DNA of 64,000 bases from Palaemon carinicauda (GCF_036898095.1 NC_090751.1:76856770-76920769); one strand, 5' to 3'; shown: positions 11,239 through 22,560, counted from the first letter of the stretch. Translations and numbers: made by a program. Notes: generated by a model from the letters alone, not told the origin.

Positions 11239-11673
11239 CTAGTATAGCCAATTATCTAATGTCCTCCAATCGAAATCAAGAAGGCAGTTAGAGCTTGCAA
11301 TTGAAAGGTCAATGCATGACAGGTAACCTGTCTGAACGTCACCCCACAAAGGATGTCTACTATTCAAATCTCCCATTAAAAGAAAAGGTTGAGTGAGTTG
11401 TTGAATCACCTCTACTAAATTATCATATGATATGTTATCATTTGGAGGCAAGTACAGAGAGCAAATTGTATATTTTCTCCCTCTATCAATCTGTACAACC
11501 ACTGCCTGCAGAGGTACAAGGATACACAAAGATATATGAGGAACATCTCGATAAATGTATATGAGACTTCCGCCATGGCTCCTTACTTGGTGATCATACG
11601 TTGTCCTATAGCTAATATATTTGCGAGGACAAGGGGTATCAGCATCAAGTTTGCTCTCCTGTAGACAACACAA
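11239..11673 (-). pseudogene. LINE endonuclease domain (L3)
   Basis: This is the best EN of the I-like family here, a 144-codon minus-strand frame. It contains 'LQESKLDADTPCP' (catalytic E), 'VVVQIDRGRKYTICSLYLPP' (Y..N/P strand), 'LVEVIQQLTQPFLLMGDLN' with the GDLN catalytic block, 'RHPLWGDVQTGYL' and 'CIDLSIASSNCLLDFDW'. The last SDH-type motif falls beyond the frame: the plus-strand text 'gcatgatcactagtatag' near 11230 encodes a degenerate 'TSDHA'. The upstream start is cut by a frame break near 11680. In an intact element this enzyme nicks the target DNA. Confidence 0.75.
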
Positions 11674-11792
11674 TTCTTCATATGGCCCTTAAACCCTGAC
11701 AATTCCACTACAAAATGTAAGAAAAAACTATGATTTATATTTTGGAAGAACTTATGGATGAAGTCTTCCCATTAGCAATTTTTGATCTAACA

Positions 11793-12620
11793 CTATTTCC
11801 CAGTGGTTTTATTAAAGAGGGTCTTTATAAATTGGGGTTTGTGTTTGTGATGTTCTTTTTTGTCCTTTAGATCTAATTGTTGAGGGGGATGGTCGACCTC
11901 AACTTGAATTTCTGAATTATTTAAATTGTCTTCTGGTTGATCAGAAACATTAACAGACAAAACATCATATTTATTTGATGTCATAACTCTAATATTTCTT
12001 ATGGAAGGGGGTGAGAGAGATGGAGGTCTCCCTCTTTTACGATTAATAGGTGGTGAAATACCAGTTTTTTTTTTTACCTTCCTGACTAACTGTGCACCTG
12101 ATAATTTGGTTTAAAGTGGAATCTCCATTATATCAGGCAATTATATGGCCTGGGAGAGGTTAGTATTATCCATTGTAATGGGGGATAAAGGTTGGATAGG
12201 GGTGGGCAATGTCTTTTTGTTGATAAACAATGGTAAATCTTTAGGAGGAGATATTCTTGCCTTATTATGCAGGACTTTATCAGGAGATGGTGATTTCCTC
12301 ATTTGAGAACTACCTACAGTAGTAGGTGGGTTATATGACTCCCGAGGAATTTTTTCTCCTGTTTCAAATGTCCTTGCATAGGTAGTTGATTTATTTAATA
12401 ATCTCTTGGCATGCCCTACGCTTACACGTTCAATTATTGACTTATTGAGGGCAGCTTCTTCTAACTAATGTAACTGGCAGTTCCTATCATTAGATTTATA
12501 ACTAAAGTTGCAGTTCAAGCACCTTGCCTCAAGCGTCCATTCTCCATGGTAAAGAATGGAGTATTACAAATTTTACCAATCCTAATAACTTTGGAAGGAT
12601 GCCCAAATTTAAAGCAATTA
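11793..12620 (-). pseudogene. LINE ORF1 C-terminal half with zinc knuckles (L3)
   Basis: The minus strand encodes ORF1 remnants. Directly below the D2 insertion comes the knuckle segment 'CFKFGHPSKVIRIGKICN', then 'CNFSYKSNDRNCQ'-like sequence near 12490. Below that lies a Ser/Pro-rich linker, and at 11793-11984 the polar end with 'PQFIKTLFNK'. ORF1 proteins of this family bind their own RNA. Frames are broken in several places, and the gene is split by D2. Confidence 0.65.
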
Positions 12621-12672
12621 AGGGATTTTGACGAAGGAAAAATCTATTTCTGGGGAGAGACCTGTGGCGCCC

Positions 12673-12957
12673 GGTGAAAAGGGGTCCTTCTAATACACTT
12701 TTCTAATAAAATCTTCCAATTATACCAGAGAAAGATAAAAGCATGGAATGCAGAGGTTACTACCCTCGCGCGAGCACCTTGTGGGTGTCGTGTATAAAGC
12801 AAAGGCGCGTGAAAGCCACTATTCACAGGCTGTCTTCCATTTAGTTAATTCCTTTGTCAAAGGGATGGGCCGATACAGAGGCACCAGCCAATCTACCAGA
12901 GCCACGCCACCCACACCCCAACGCGAGCGCCATCTGAACAACATCCTTCTGTATTGG
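12673..12957 (+). repeat. D2 inverted terminal repeat, left (3' side)
   Basis: This stretch is the reverse complement of 17850-18135 with only a few mismatches over about 285 bp: 'ttcctttgtcaaag' against 'ttcctacgtcaaag', one A/G in 'cttttctaataaa', and one A/G in 'ccccaacgcg'. Both repeats hold the same spurious small ORFs in opposite orientation, which makes the inversion obvious. Confidence 0.92.
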
Positions 12958-13010
12958 ACATGATGGCTTGGAAAGGAAAGGGTGGGATCGTGCAAAAGAA
13001 TAGGGAAGGG

Positions 13011-13101
13011 TTTCACCGGGCGCCACAGGTCTCTCCCCAGAAATAGATTTTTCCTACGTCAAAATCCCTTTTCTGGGTCGACCTGTGGCGGCCGGTGAAA
13101 A
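13011..13101. repeat. D2 internal complementary region (ICR)
   Basis: Positions 13011-13068 are the reverse complement of the left extreme of the element (12622-12679), with about 2 mismatches in 58. Positions 13069-13101 are the reverse complement of the right extreme (18128-18160), with 2 mismatches in 33. The two halves abut with no spacer. This arrangement is diagnostic of DIRS1-type elements, where the ICR is thought to template joining of the ends into a circle. Confidence 0.92.
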
Positions 13102-13476
13102 TGTACCAGAGAATGCCTTCCAAGCCCAATAATAATTAGTAATGCAGGGAGAGAAAAAACACCATGTAAGGAGAACCATATATTATAACAAGGTAAGTAA
13201 GCATGAATCATAAACTAGTCACAGGACATAGTGAGCGTAAGGCTAAACACACATGATAACAAGAAACCTCCGAGTATCAGAGCACAACAAGCAACAAAAC
13301 TGACATGGCTAAGAATATCCCACCACTAAATTACGGTAAACACATTAAAAGTTACAATCATCTTAACCTAATATGTAATAAACTAGGGCTAACGAACCAC
13401 CAAGGAAGCGGCGTCGTGGTGCGAGTGGCGGGTTGGAGGGAGAAGAAAAGAGATGGATGAAAGGAAGAACAAGAGA

Positions 13477-14770
13477 TCACTGGGGAGAGATACGGCTCCC
13501 AGCTGCAACCGTTGGGTATTTAAGGGCCTGTAAGTTCTTTAGATAGTGGTGTTTGAAAACCATAGGAGATTTCCAACCCGTGTACTTTTTAAGGTCATCA
13601 AAATCCATATTTTGGAAATAATTGATGGAGGTAGCTACTGACCGGATATCATGAGCATGGGGAAATGATCCCGGATTGGCCTATTTAATGAAGTAAAGGA
13701 TCTGTTGCCTAATACCCTGTGTGGAAATGGTACCTCCTTGTTCTCTGATAAACAAGGGGCCAGACGATCGGGTAGCAGTCCTAGCTAAAAAGGCCCTGAG
13801 AGTAGTGACTGGATATAGAGAAGTATCTTGGAGAAGAGGAATAATCTTCCAAGGGGACCACCTATTTTGGGGGTCTCCATTCTTATCTAGGAACGCCCTG
13901 TCTGGAGAAAGAAGTACTTCACCTGAAGGGAGGAAATCTATGTTTTCTGAGTTTCGTGAGAGAGCTGCTAGTTCTGAGATTCTAGCACCCGAGGCCAAAG
14001 CTGTTAGAAATAAAGTCTTACTAAGAAGAGTGATATAGGAGCAGGATTCATTGTCTGTGTCGGAGGCAAGTTTGAGGACATCATTCAGAGACCAAGAGAC
14101 CTTTTGTGGGCAAACCGAAGGTCGAAGCCTAGCACATGCTTTTGGAATAGACGAGAAATAAGAATCCGCCAGGTTAATGTTAAACCCAACCAGGAAAACC
14201 TTCTTCAAAGCTGACTTAATGGTGGTTATAGTGCTAGCTGCTAGGCCTTTGTCAAATATGGACCTAAAGAAGGAGATGGCTAAATTAGGAGTCACAACAG
14301 AGTGGTCTGAATTCTTTAAGAAATCTGCTAGTTTCTTAACTGCCGAATCATATTGGCGAATCGTAGAGTCCCTTTTGTCTGATTCTATAAAGAGGACATT
14401 ATCCGGGTCGATGTTTGCATCCTTACGAGCCGCAATCTTCATGAAATCCACAAAGTTAGGGTTTTGGCTATCCTTGAGGAATCTGACACAGTCCGAGTTT
14501 GGACCACTTGGGTCAGTTTGGGGAATGGGATCCGGAAGGGACGGAGTTTCAACTCGAGGAGGAGAGGAAACCAACTGCTCTTTGGCCAGGGAAGTGCCAC
14601 TAAAGCCACTGCCCCGTGGAAGGAGCGGAGTTTGTGTAAGACTTTCAGTAGAAGATTCACAGGAGGGAATAAGTAGATCTTCTGCCAATGGTTCCAATCC
14701 AGGGTTAATGCGTCCATGGCATAAGCCTGAGAGTCCAGGTTCGGGGTCACATAACATGGGAGTTTGTGAT
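13477..14770 (-). pseudogene. DIRS tyrosine recombinase (D2), one in-frame stop
   Basis: This is the site-specific recombinase that integrates circular DIRS DNA. The minus strand shows an N-terminal DNA-binding part ('DSTIRQYDSAVKKLADF', 'LAASTITTIKSALKKVF') and a catalytic part with the first Arg in 'LASGARISELAAL'. A TAG (13681-13683) interrupts the protein right after 'QQILYFIK'. The same frame continues with 'AHDIRSVATS' (HxxR) and 'WKSPMVFKHHYLKN', which carries the nucleophile Tyr, and ends at TGA 13477-13479. All catalytic residues are therefore present, with one nonsense codon between them. The upper part of the long 13681-15690 frame (above about 14770) overlaps RT in another frame and is probably not coding. 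Confidence 0.83.
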
Positions 14771-16405
14771 TGAGTCGGGTCACGAATAGATCTACCTGGA
14801 GACCTGGAACCAGCCTGAGTATCCACCGGAAGGAGTGTATGTCCAGGGACCATTCTGATTCCAGTGGTTTTGTCCTGGATAATGAGTCTGCTATCACATT
14901 CTGGAATCCTGCTAGGTGAGTTGCTGATAGGAACCAGTCTTTGTCGGCTGCCAAGGCGAAGATAGTGACCAGGATCTGATTCAGGTTGGGTGACTTGGAT
15001 CCCCCTCTGTTGAGGCAGTGAACTACTGCCGTGCTGTCTGAGACTACTCTGATGTGGGTCGACCTCGGAGGAGAGATTCTCTTCAGGGTCAAGAACACCG
15101 CCATGGCTTCGAGAGCATTGATATGGAACTGCTTCATGGCGGGTGACCAAGAGCCCTGAAACATCTGATGTTGGGAGTAACCCCTCCATCCACTCAGAGA
15201 CGCGTCGGTATGAATTGTCACTTGTGGAGAGGGGAACTGTAGAGGAACCGATTTGGAGAGGTTCCTCCGTTCGGACCATGGTTGTAGTCTCATTTTTAAG
15301 ACAGAGGGGATCTTCGAAATCTTGTCTCTTAAAGGTATTGTCGCTCTCTTTCTCCAAACTCGATTGATGTCTTTGAGTTTGGCTTTTAATAGGGGATCGG
15401 TCAGTGAGGCAAATTGGAGAAGGCCGAGGATTCGTTCTAAAGCTCTTCTGGACACCTGTTTGTGTTTGAGAAAGTTCCCGACCTTGGAAGCTATCTCCCT
15501 TACCTTCTTGGGAGGAAGGGAGAGCCTGTGCTTTGAAAGGTCCCAACGGATGCCTAACCATTCGAAGTGGCTTGATGGTTGTAGGCGAGACTTTCGGAGA
15601 TTGACTTGGAAGCCCGGTTTGGCGAGAAAGTGTAGTACCTTCGAAGTAGCTCTGTTGCATTCCTGGTTCGACTGGGCCCAAATGAGCCAATCGTCCAGAT
15701 AGGCGATGATCTGTATCCCTTGGTTTCTGAGTTGTTCGAGCACCGTCTCCCCCAGTTTCGTGAATATCCTGGGGGCAATGCTGAGACCGAAGGGCATGAC
15801 TTTGAATGCAAAGGCTTTCTTGCTGAGACGGAAGCCTAGGTAAGAAGGAAGTTTCGAGCTAATGGGACCTGATAATAGGCGTCGGTAAGATCGATAGAGG
15901 TGGTGACGGCCCCACAGGGAAGTAAGGTCCGTACCTGAGAGATAGTCGGCATACGGAACTTGTCGCAAAGGATGTAAGAATTTAGCTTCGACAAGTCCAG
16001 AACTACCCTCAACGCCGACAAGTCTTTCTTCGGGACTGTAAACAGGCGGCCTTGGAATTTCAGGGATCGAACCTGTTTGATCGCTTTCTTCTTGAGTAAC
16101 TCTGTGGTGTACTCTTCCAGGATGGGAGTGGGTCTCTGGAAGGTCACTGGTGGAGGAGGGGATCCCTGTAGCCATTTCCAACCCAAGCCCCTGGATATTA
16201 TGCTGTGAGCCCATGGACTGAAGGTCCAATGGTCTCGGAAGTGATAAAGTCTCCCTCCTACCGGCATTACATCATTGGGAGGGAGTGAACCTAGGTCCCC
16301 TCCCTCCACGGGCACCCCTTGCTTTAGGTCCGCCGCGTTGGCGGAATTGTCCTCTACCTCTGAAGCTTCCTCTCTGGTGTCCACGAAAGGAACCGGAGGA
16401 TTCAT
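14439..16405 (-). pseudogene. DIRS reverse transcriptase-RNase H (D2), one frameshift
   Basis: The RT N-terminus is in the frame 15836-16405: 'KFQGRLFTVPKKDLSALR', then motif A 'TTSIDLTDAYYQVPL'. Near 15855 the frame shifts into 14439-16229, which gives 'YLGFRLSKKAFAFKVMPFGL', 'APRIFTK' and motif C 'IIAYLDDWLIWA' (YLDD). RNase H follows with 'VTIHTDASLSGW', 'INALEAMAVF', 'RVVSDSTAVVHCL' and 'NVIADSLSR'. The conserved DIRS C-terminal region comes last ('VDLFVTRLNHKLPCYV', 'IYLFPPVNLL'); in some DIRS elements that region is described as methyltransferase-like. The 5' 130 codons of the 596-codon frame are out-of-frame shadow. The single frameshift may be real or an assembly error. The 3' end overlaps the recombinase gene. 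Confidence 0.87.
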
Positions 16406-17109
16406 AGGCAGGGTTGTATGCAGGAGAGGACATCCAAGAGGGGTTGGGCTGTGTACCAGGGGGAACAGCGAGATAGACTACTTGCTGAGGGGGAGCCGGT
16501 TGTTGAGAAGTCGAGGCAGCGGAAGACTGTGGCGACGAGTTACCCCGGACCGTCTTGTAAGGAATAAACCTCTGCTTCTTCTTGAAGAACGTCTGTTTCT
16601 GGGATTCGATCCTCCTTTTGGCTGAGAGACCCCACCTTACTTGCAAATTTTGGTTTGCCCTCGCTGCGTCCTGAAGAACCTTATCAACTTCGTTCTGAGG
16701 GAAGAGGTTCTTACCCCAGCAGGAGGACGATATCAGCCTGTTCGGTTCGTGTCTGATGGAGGCCTCAGACAGAACGAACTTCCTGCAACTAACTCGAGCC
16801 GACCAGAAGTCATGGAGGTCTATTTGGTAGGACAGCAGCTGGTTCTTTGTGGCGACTCTGAACAGCGTTTCCTCTGGGTAAACCGATGCTAGGGACTCCA
16901 TGGAGGTGATGAAGTGGAGGGACCTAGCTAGTCTATTACGGGTCTCGAACTCACTCAGTTTTGAGAAGACTCTCTAGTAATCTGGGGAGCTTCTCAGAGA
17001 AAAGAGTAGAGGCACAGTCCGGGTCTAGCTTCCCCACTGTGAAGGTAGAAGACGCGTCATCCCAGGTTGCAGAGGTACCCGGAATAAGCAATGAGGTGGG
17101 GTCCGTCTA
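16272..17109 (-). pseudogene. DIRS Gag (D2), N-terminally short, one frameshift
   Basis: The minus frame 16272-16901 encodes a Gag-like protein: 'WSARVSCRKFVLSEASIRHE' aligns with 'IKARRACREFVFAS' of D3, followed by 'CWGKNLFPQNEVDKVL', a basic stretch and a Gly/Arg-rich tail ('GSFRGRGQFRQRGG') suited to nucleic acid binding. Upstream, homology to D3 continues as 'TFTVGKLDPDCAS' and 'FSEKLPRLLESLL' but in another frame; the shift lies near 16950. An acceptor-like 'ttatttag' precedes 17109. The conserved N-terminal two thirds of the D3 Gag are absent. The 16272-16405 part overlaps the RT frame. Confidence 0.72.
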
Positions 17110-17751
17110 AATAACTCGTAAGTTATCATACACCCGTAGGGGGAGAGGTGAGGGAGGGAGAACCCGTTGAACACACAAAACGGAAAACGGGAAATCTGCT
17201 CACCCACCTGAGATAAGAAAGAAAATGAGAGAAAGGGGTAACTCGTGACTGCGAACAGAAAACGGGAACCCCAATCTCTCGCTCCCTTGGTCACAAAAAC
17301 AGGACTTAATAAGCACACAACTATTATAAATGTATAATAATAAAATTGTAACATCAAAATAAGACTACGAACGAAGAATAGTGTCTGCTAAAACCTAAAT
17401 TAAAGGGAGATAGTCGACTGACGAAAACCTCGGTGGGGCGGGTACTAAACTATAATAAAGCTAGAACGCTATTCTTGTTTGCAGACTGGACATGCTAGCA
17501 AAAAGTACCATGGGAATAATAACGATAATAATAAAGATGGTTCAAAAGGCATAAGGCCAGGGAACCTAAGACCAAGAACCTAAGTGACAGAGTACCAAAC
17601 GGGCAAGACTAAGATGAACTCCCCAAGACAAGGGAAAAAACAATGGCCGCCGCGGACGGTCCTAGACAGAAATGATAAAACAGACTATACTGGATCTAAG
17701 ACAAAAGCCCGGTACTACAAAAAGCTGTCAAAACAAACTATGGTACTTAAC

Positions 17752-17783
17752 ATTGGAATGGGTGAAGATGGAGCTTCGGTCAT
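17752..17783 (-). CDS. Putative DIRS leader micro-exon (D2)
   Basis: On the minus strand an ATG at 17783 opens ten codons (M-T-E-A-P-S-S-P-I-P) plus two bases, followed directly by GTTAAGTACC, a good 5' splice-donor match. It lies inside the right terminal repeat, at the position where D3 and D4 have an equivalent ATG segment ending at GTTGAGT or GTTAAGT, also in phase 2. It is too short to recognise by similarity; the call rests on this three-way conservation. The matching acceptor is not established. Confidence 0.55.
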
Positions 17784-17849
17784 GACGAAATAAATTTACA
17801 AGTGTGAAAAACATGCCGAGAGCACAACAAATTACACACAATTCTAGCA

Positions 17850-18135
17850 GTCCAAAAAGAAGGATGTTGTTCAGATGGCGCTCGCGTCGGGGTGTGGGTG
17901 GCGTGGCTCTGGTAGATTGGCTGGTGCCTCTGTATCGGCCCATCCCTTTGACGTAGGAATTAACTAAATGGAAGACAGCCTGTGAATAGTGGCTTTCACG
18001 CGCCTTTGCTTTATACACGACACCCACAAGGTGCTCGCGCGAGGGTAGTAACCTCTGCATTCCATGCTTTTATCTTTCTCTGGTATAATTGGAAGATTTT
18101 ATCAGAAAAGTGTATTAGAAGGACCCCTTTTCACC
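17850..18135 (-). repeat. D2 inverted terminal repeat, right (5' side)
   Basis: Inverted copy of 12673-12957. The outermost block 18128-18160 (GTCGACCCAGAAAA end) differs from the left extreme and is the one mirrored in the second half of the ICR. Confidence 0.92.
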
Positions 18136-18163
18136 GGTCGCCACAAGTCGACCCAGAAAAAAT

Positions 18164-19870
18164 ATTGCAGTGGCTTCTCCTTAAAAGATCAAACTCTAAT
18201 CCTCTCCTTTTCAATGTTAATGTGAAAAGGTACATCAGCATCCTGGAAGTTAAGGATAAACATTGATGTTCAAGGTACTTTATGTACTTTCCACACTGAT
18301 AATGGATACATAACCAATATCTCCTCTTCCATAAATTCATATAGATCTCTATTGAAAACCACTCCTTCCATAGCCAATGTTTAGATGGGGGTTGATGTCC
18401 AATTTTATATCATCATGATCTCTCTTTATATTGGACAATATAACAGACTGTGTGTATGACCTGGCATTTATCAAGTAACTTTTCTTACCAAATCGAGATA
18501 TATCTCCAAGTGCGATCGTTCCTATATTACTCTGAAGAAATTTGCAGATCTTAAAATAATTTTCTGTACCTCCTGTAGATTTTGGTTTTGGCTTTTTTTG
18601 GGATGGCATAACTATTTCTGTGTCTTTATCAATCCAGTCTGCTGGTCTGTGGACATCCAGATCTTTAGATACCCCATCACACAGATCACCCTTAATATTC
18701 ATATTACCTATTTTAATATTCATGATGTTACAGCATGCATTGAATCCTTCCTCATGACAGTTAAATGATAACCAAAAATCCCATTTATTATCCCTAAGTT
18801 TCAGTCTAATTTCTTTTACTAATCCATAGCACTCAAATATTTTATGTAGCACATCATAATTAGCTAATGGGATTTGGGTAAAGTGCAGGATTTTCAATTT
18901 TCTTGTGTTGCCCAAATTACACTTTTTTATTTTTCAATATTCAAAGAAAGGTTCTTTTTAGTTCATGTCGTCAATGGAATTTTCTTTAAATGAATTTCAA
19001 GAGGTCATCAACAGTGCCGCGGGCACTAAAAGGGTAAATTTTTATTTGAAATAGCTTGATTACCCTGTCGAGAATATCAAAGCATCACATGTTGGAAAGG
19101 AAACTTGAACTCTTCACTATCGGCACAATGAGAGTATACTTCCCAGATGGTCCACTCCATACCCTACCCGAAGAATAGCATCAAAACCGATATAGAAGCA
19201 CAGGTATACGTTGAACCTGCCTGTTAGTACTGAGACCAAGAAGTTACGGAATAATCCTCCCCATATCTGTTATGATGGGCTTATGGCCAAAAGCCGAGAG
19301 TCCTACCCCAGGCATTGGATCCCTCTGGATTCCAAAGACCCAATATTTGAGAATAGTTCGGCCAAAAAGGTCTAGTCTATCTTCGGGACGGCTGAGATCA
19401 TCCAATACTCATGCATATAGCTTTGAATGCAAAAACCTCCCAACTGTGGTACCTTCTCCCATTCATCGAATCAGGCAGCAATAATGGATGTAGATACATA
19501 CACCCAAGCAGGTATAATGAATGCAGACACATCCACGGCCCCCCTCCCCCCCAGAATGATATGCTGTGCTGAAGCTCAATGGCATCATCAAGGCATTCTC
19601 TCATTAGGAGGGAATCAAAATTGAAAAAAGTCCATTGACAGTCAGGGAGAGAGAGGACATGTCCAAACTCAACCAAGCCTAAAGAAAAAGTGATATCTCT
19701 CATTGCTGTAAGTATATATAGAGGCAGCTGGGTACCCCGCAGCCACCCTCAGCCCACACGCTCAGGAGGTTAGGCAGGATTGCCACTTCGCAATTAAAGT
19801 CTAATGGCTGCCTTACAGCTTCGCTAAAATATAACCCACATATATAACAGAAGGTTTGTTAGTTTGGGAA
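18164..19870 (-). mobile_element. I-like LINE copy L3, second part: ORF1 N-terminal half and 5' UTR
   Basis: This is the continuation of L3 beyond the D2 insertion. ORF1 occupies 18170-18915. Above it is a 5' UTR that aligns with 23530-23990: 'ggtcatcaacagtgcc', 'cactatcggcac', 'tatacttccca', 'atggtccactccata' and 'cctccccatatctg' occur in the same order. The region 19400-19870 is less conserved; it ends near 19870, where RT sequence of the next copy (L4) starts. Confidence 0.75.
18349..18915 (-). pseudogene. LINE ORF1 N-terminal RNA-binding-like domain (L3)
   Basis: This 188-codon minus-strand frame starts 'MGNTRKLKILHFTQIP'. Residues 6-70 ('LKILHFTQIPLANYDVL', 'GLVKEIRLKLRDNKWDFWLS') have the strand-helix-strand pattern of an RRM-like fold, as in ORF1 of several LINE clades. 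A basic linker follows ('PSQKKPKPKSTGG'), then a second domain ('KICKFLQSNIGTIALGDISRFGKKSYLI'-type sequence, residues about 125-150). A frame break near 18349 separates it from the zinc-knuckle half, which itself is split by D2. The protein is likely to bind LINE RNA; the RRM call is by eye. Confidence 0.6.
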
Positions 19871-21062
19871 CAAACTTGAACCTATTCCTATCAGCCCACT
19901 GAAAAATTTTGTCAATTTCGAGTTGTAGTTTTCTCTCAACCCTTGCCATTCTAGCTCTATCATCTACAAATAGTGTTGAAAGAATATCTTGAGGAATGAC
20001 TTAGGATATCCCGTTAATAGCAAGCACAAATAGGGTTACACTTAGCACACTACCCTGGGGAACTCCTCCTTCCTGACATATTCTCTCTGACAGAGTTTCC
20101 TCCACTCTCACTTGAAAAAATCTATGTGAAATAAATTATTGAATAAACAATGGTAGCTCTTCTTATAATCCCAAATTATGAATGGTTTTAAGTATACCAT
20201 ATCTCCATGCAGTATCATATGCTTTAAGGTAAGAAAAGACCGTTAAATGATGCTGTTTGGAAGCAAAGGCTTCACAAATAGAGGACTCAAGTCGCATCAA
20301 CACATCAGTCGTTGAGTGCATTTTTCTAAATTCATACTGGATAGGTGATGAAATATCTTTCTTTTCCAGGTACATCAGTCTTGCATTGACCATTTTCTCC
20401 ATGATCTTACATAATCAATAGGTTAATGCAATTGGTAGATAGTTTGCAGCTAAAAACTTATCCTTACCAGGTTTTAAATAAGTTAAAATAATGGCTAGTT
20501 CTCAAATACTTAGATAACTATGATCATGCCATATTCTGTTAATAATACTTAAAATAAATAACTTGGTATTTAAAGGTACATGTTTAAACATTGCATATGG
20601 AACTCCATCAGGTCAAGGGGCTGTGCCATTACACGTAGCAAGAGCGAAATCAAACTCCTGTAAAAGGAGAATTGAATGACTTCACTTCCTGGTGTAAAAT
20701 TAAAAAATTTAATTTCTCCAATTCCTAAACTGGTGACGAGGAGCTATTTCATTTTGGCATGATCCATTTGAGAAATGATCAGCCAGGGCATTGTTAACTT
20801 TAGTTGCTCTAGTCCCACACTGATCATTCACCTTCTTTTTTACTCTCCTCCACACAGAGGATGATAGTGATCTACTGTTAATGGAGGAAAAAAAAATACC
20901 CAAAACTGGCGCCTAGCATCTTTTATGGCACGACGGAACTGTGCTCCACATTTATTGTATAATCAAATTGTCTTCAGTACGGTGTCTGTGCAATCGAATT
21001 AAAGATGTTCTTGTGGCTCTGTGTAGGCCAGTTAGTTCTGAAGACCACAAGGGCACTGGTCA

Positions 21063-21649
21063 TCATTTGAATAACACAGTTGTTTTAGGAATTGAATTGA
21101 CTCCTGCTGTATGAAGGGTTCCATTCAGTAAGTGTATAGCATCATTAATATTTTCAAAATGTTCTGTAGTCCCTTCAATTTTGCTTAGCTCATGAAATTT
21201 ATCCAAGTCCGGCTTGTAAAGATTCTGTAAACATGGACCATTGTTGGTCTTTATAATGATTGCTGCATGATCAGTAGTACGCCAATCATCTAATGTCCTG
21301 CAATCAAAATCGAGAAGGCCATTAGAGCTTGCGATTGATAAATGCACGACAAGGTACTTGTCTGGATATGAAAGTGTGAGGGCTCTCCTGTAATAAGGAG
21401 CTCAACATCCTCATTTTCCCTAATTGATATGATATTGCCCCTGGTGTTTGCTAAAACATCGCCCCATAAAGGATGTCTATCATTCAAATTTCCCAGTAAG
21501 AGAAAAGGTTGAGGGAGTTGTTGAATCACCTCTACTAAATTATCATACGCAATTTCATCATTTGGAGGTAAGTACAGAGAACATATTGTATATTTCCTTC
21601 CTATATCAATCTGTAAAACTACTCCCTGCAGGGGTGTACGAATAGACAA
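21063..21649 (-). pseudogene. LINE endonuclease domain (L4)
   Basis: Two overlapping minus frames. 21290-21649 contains 'GVVLQIDIGRKYTICSLY', 'DNLVEVIQQLPQPFLLL' and 'GNLNDRHPLWGDVLANTR'; the usual GDLN reads GNLN, so the catalytic Asp is replaced. 21063-21347 contains 'MHLSIASSNGLLDFDCRTL' and 'TTDHAAIIIKTNNGPC' (SDH motif as TDH). One frameshift lies between them near 21320. The start motif 'LQESKLDA' is visible out of frame near 21770. Confidence 0.72.
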
Positions 21650-22176
21650 GGGTATTTGGGGAACATCTTGACGAACGTACGTGAGACCTCAAACATGGCT
21701 CCCTGCTCGTTAATTATAAGGTGTTCTAAAGCCTAATATACTCTCGAGGACAAGGAGTATAAGCATCAAGCTTGCTCTCCTGTAGACATACAACTATAGG
21801 GGAATGCTCACGATTTAGGAGCTTAAGTTCTTCATATTTCGCCCTTAAACCTTGACAATTCAATTGCAAAATGGAGGAGAAAACAATGGATTATTTCTGT
21901 AAGACATCTTTGATGAGGTCTTCCCATTGGCAGTTTTTAATCTAACATTATTTCCTGTAAGTTTCTTTAGAGATGGTCTTGATATATTAGGTTTTACATT
22001 TGCCCTTTACTTTGTGTCCTTTTGATCTATTTGTTGAGGCAGATGGTGGACCTCGACTTGAATTTCTGATTTATTAAAGTTATGTTCCTGCTGATCAGAA
22101 ACATCAACGGACAAAACATCAAATTTATTTAGGTCATAACTTTAATCTTCCTGACAGAAGTAGGTGAGAGAAATGG

Positions 22177-22179
<3 letters not shown>

Positions 22180-22241
<62 letters not shown>
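22180..22241. repeat. (CT)n microsatellite
   Basis: About 30 perfect CT units inside the ORF1 linker of L4, at the place where other copies have only a short 'ctctctctct' or 'gtctccctc'. Confidence 0.92.
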
Positions 22242-22247
<6 letters not shown>

Positions 22248-22560
22248 GATTAATACATGGCGAGCTTCAAGGTTTTTTAACCTTTCCCTGTAGAGGTGCA
22301 TCAGGTAAGTTGGTTTTAAGTGGAACCTACATCAAATCAGGCAAGGACATGGCCTGGGGAAGGTTTATACAGTTTTTGTAACGGGGGACGAAGGTTGTAC
22401 AGAGATGGGCAATACCACAGTGTTAATATACCGTGGCAAAGCCTCAGAAGGTAATATGCTTTACCTCGTCACTCAATATTTTACCAGATGGTATATTTCT
22501 TTACTTAGAACTATTGGCAGTACTAAATGGGTTTGATCTTAATGTCTTTGCATAGCTATT

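Larger units (their letters stand above)
9937..12621 (-). mobile_element. I-like LINE copy L3, first part: RT fragment, EN, ORF1 C-terminal half
   Basis: On the minus strand RT sequence ('actaccctggggaactcc' at 9968-9985) leads upward into the RT N-terminus (to about 10600), the EN domain (11239-11673) and the ORF1 linker and zinc knuckles (11800-12620). At 12621 the ORF1 reading is cut by the terminal repeat of D2. It resumes at 18164-18170 with the expected next bases ('gcagtggcttctcc', compare 'ccagtggcttctgc' at 22808), so both parts are one LINE copy split by D2. Confidence 0.83.
12622..18163 (-). mobile_element. DIRS copy D2, structurally complete, inserted in LINE L3 ORF1
   Basis: D2 is about 5.5 kb, with coding sequence on the minus strand in the order leader exon (17783-17752), Gag (about 17110-16272), RT-RNase H (16405-14439) and overlapping tyrosine recombinase (about 14770-13477). 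The last is followed by the ICR (13011-13101) and the left terminal repeat. The inverted terminal repeats are nearly identical. There is no obvious target-site duplication, as expected for recombinase-mediated insertion: LINE ORF1 reads 'caattaa' on one side and 'ttgcagtgg' on the other. Compared with D3, the Gag N-terminal part is missing, so this may be an internally deleted copy. Confidence 0.9.

Noticed and set aside
14770..15690. Upper half of the 669-codon minus-strand frame as a real N-terminal extension of the recombinase
   Set aside because: The same bases encode conserved RT and RNase H motifs in another frame; the Ser/Pro/Gln-rich reading is a shadow.
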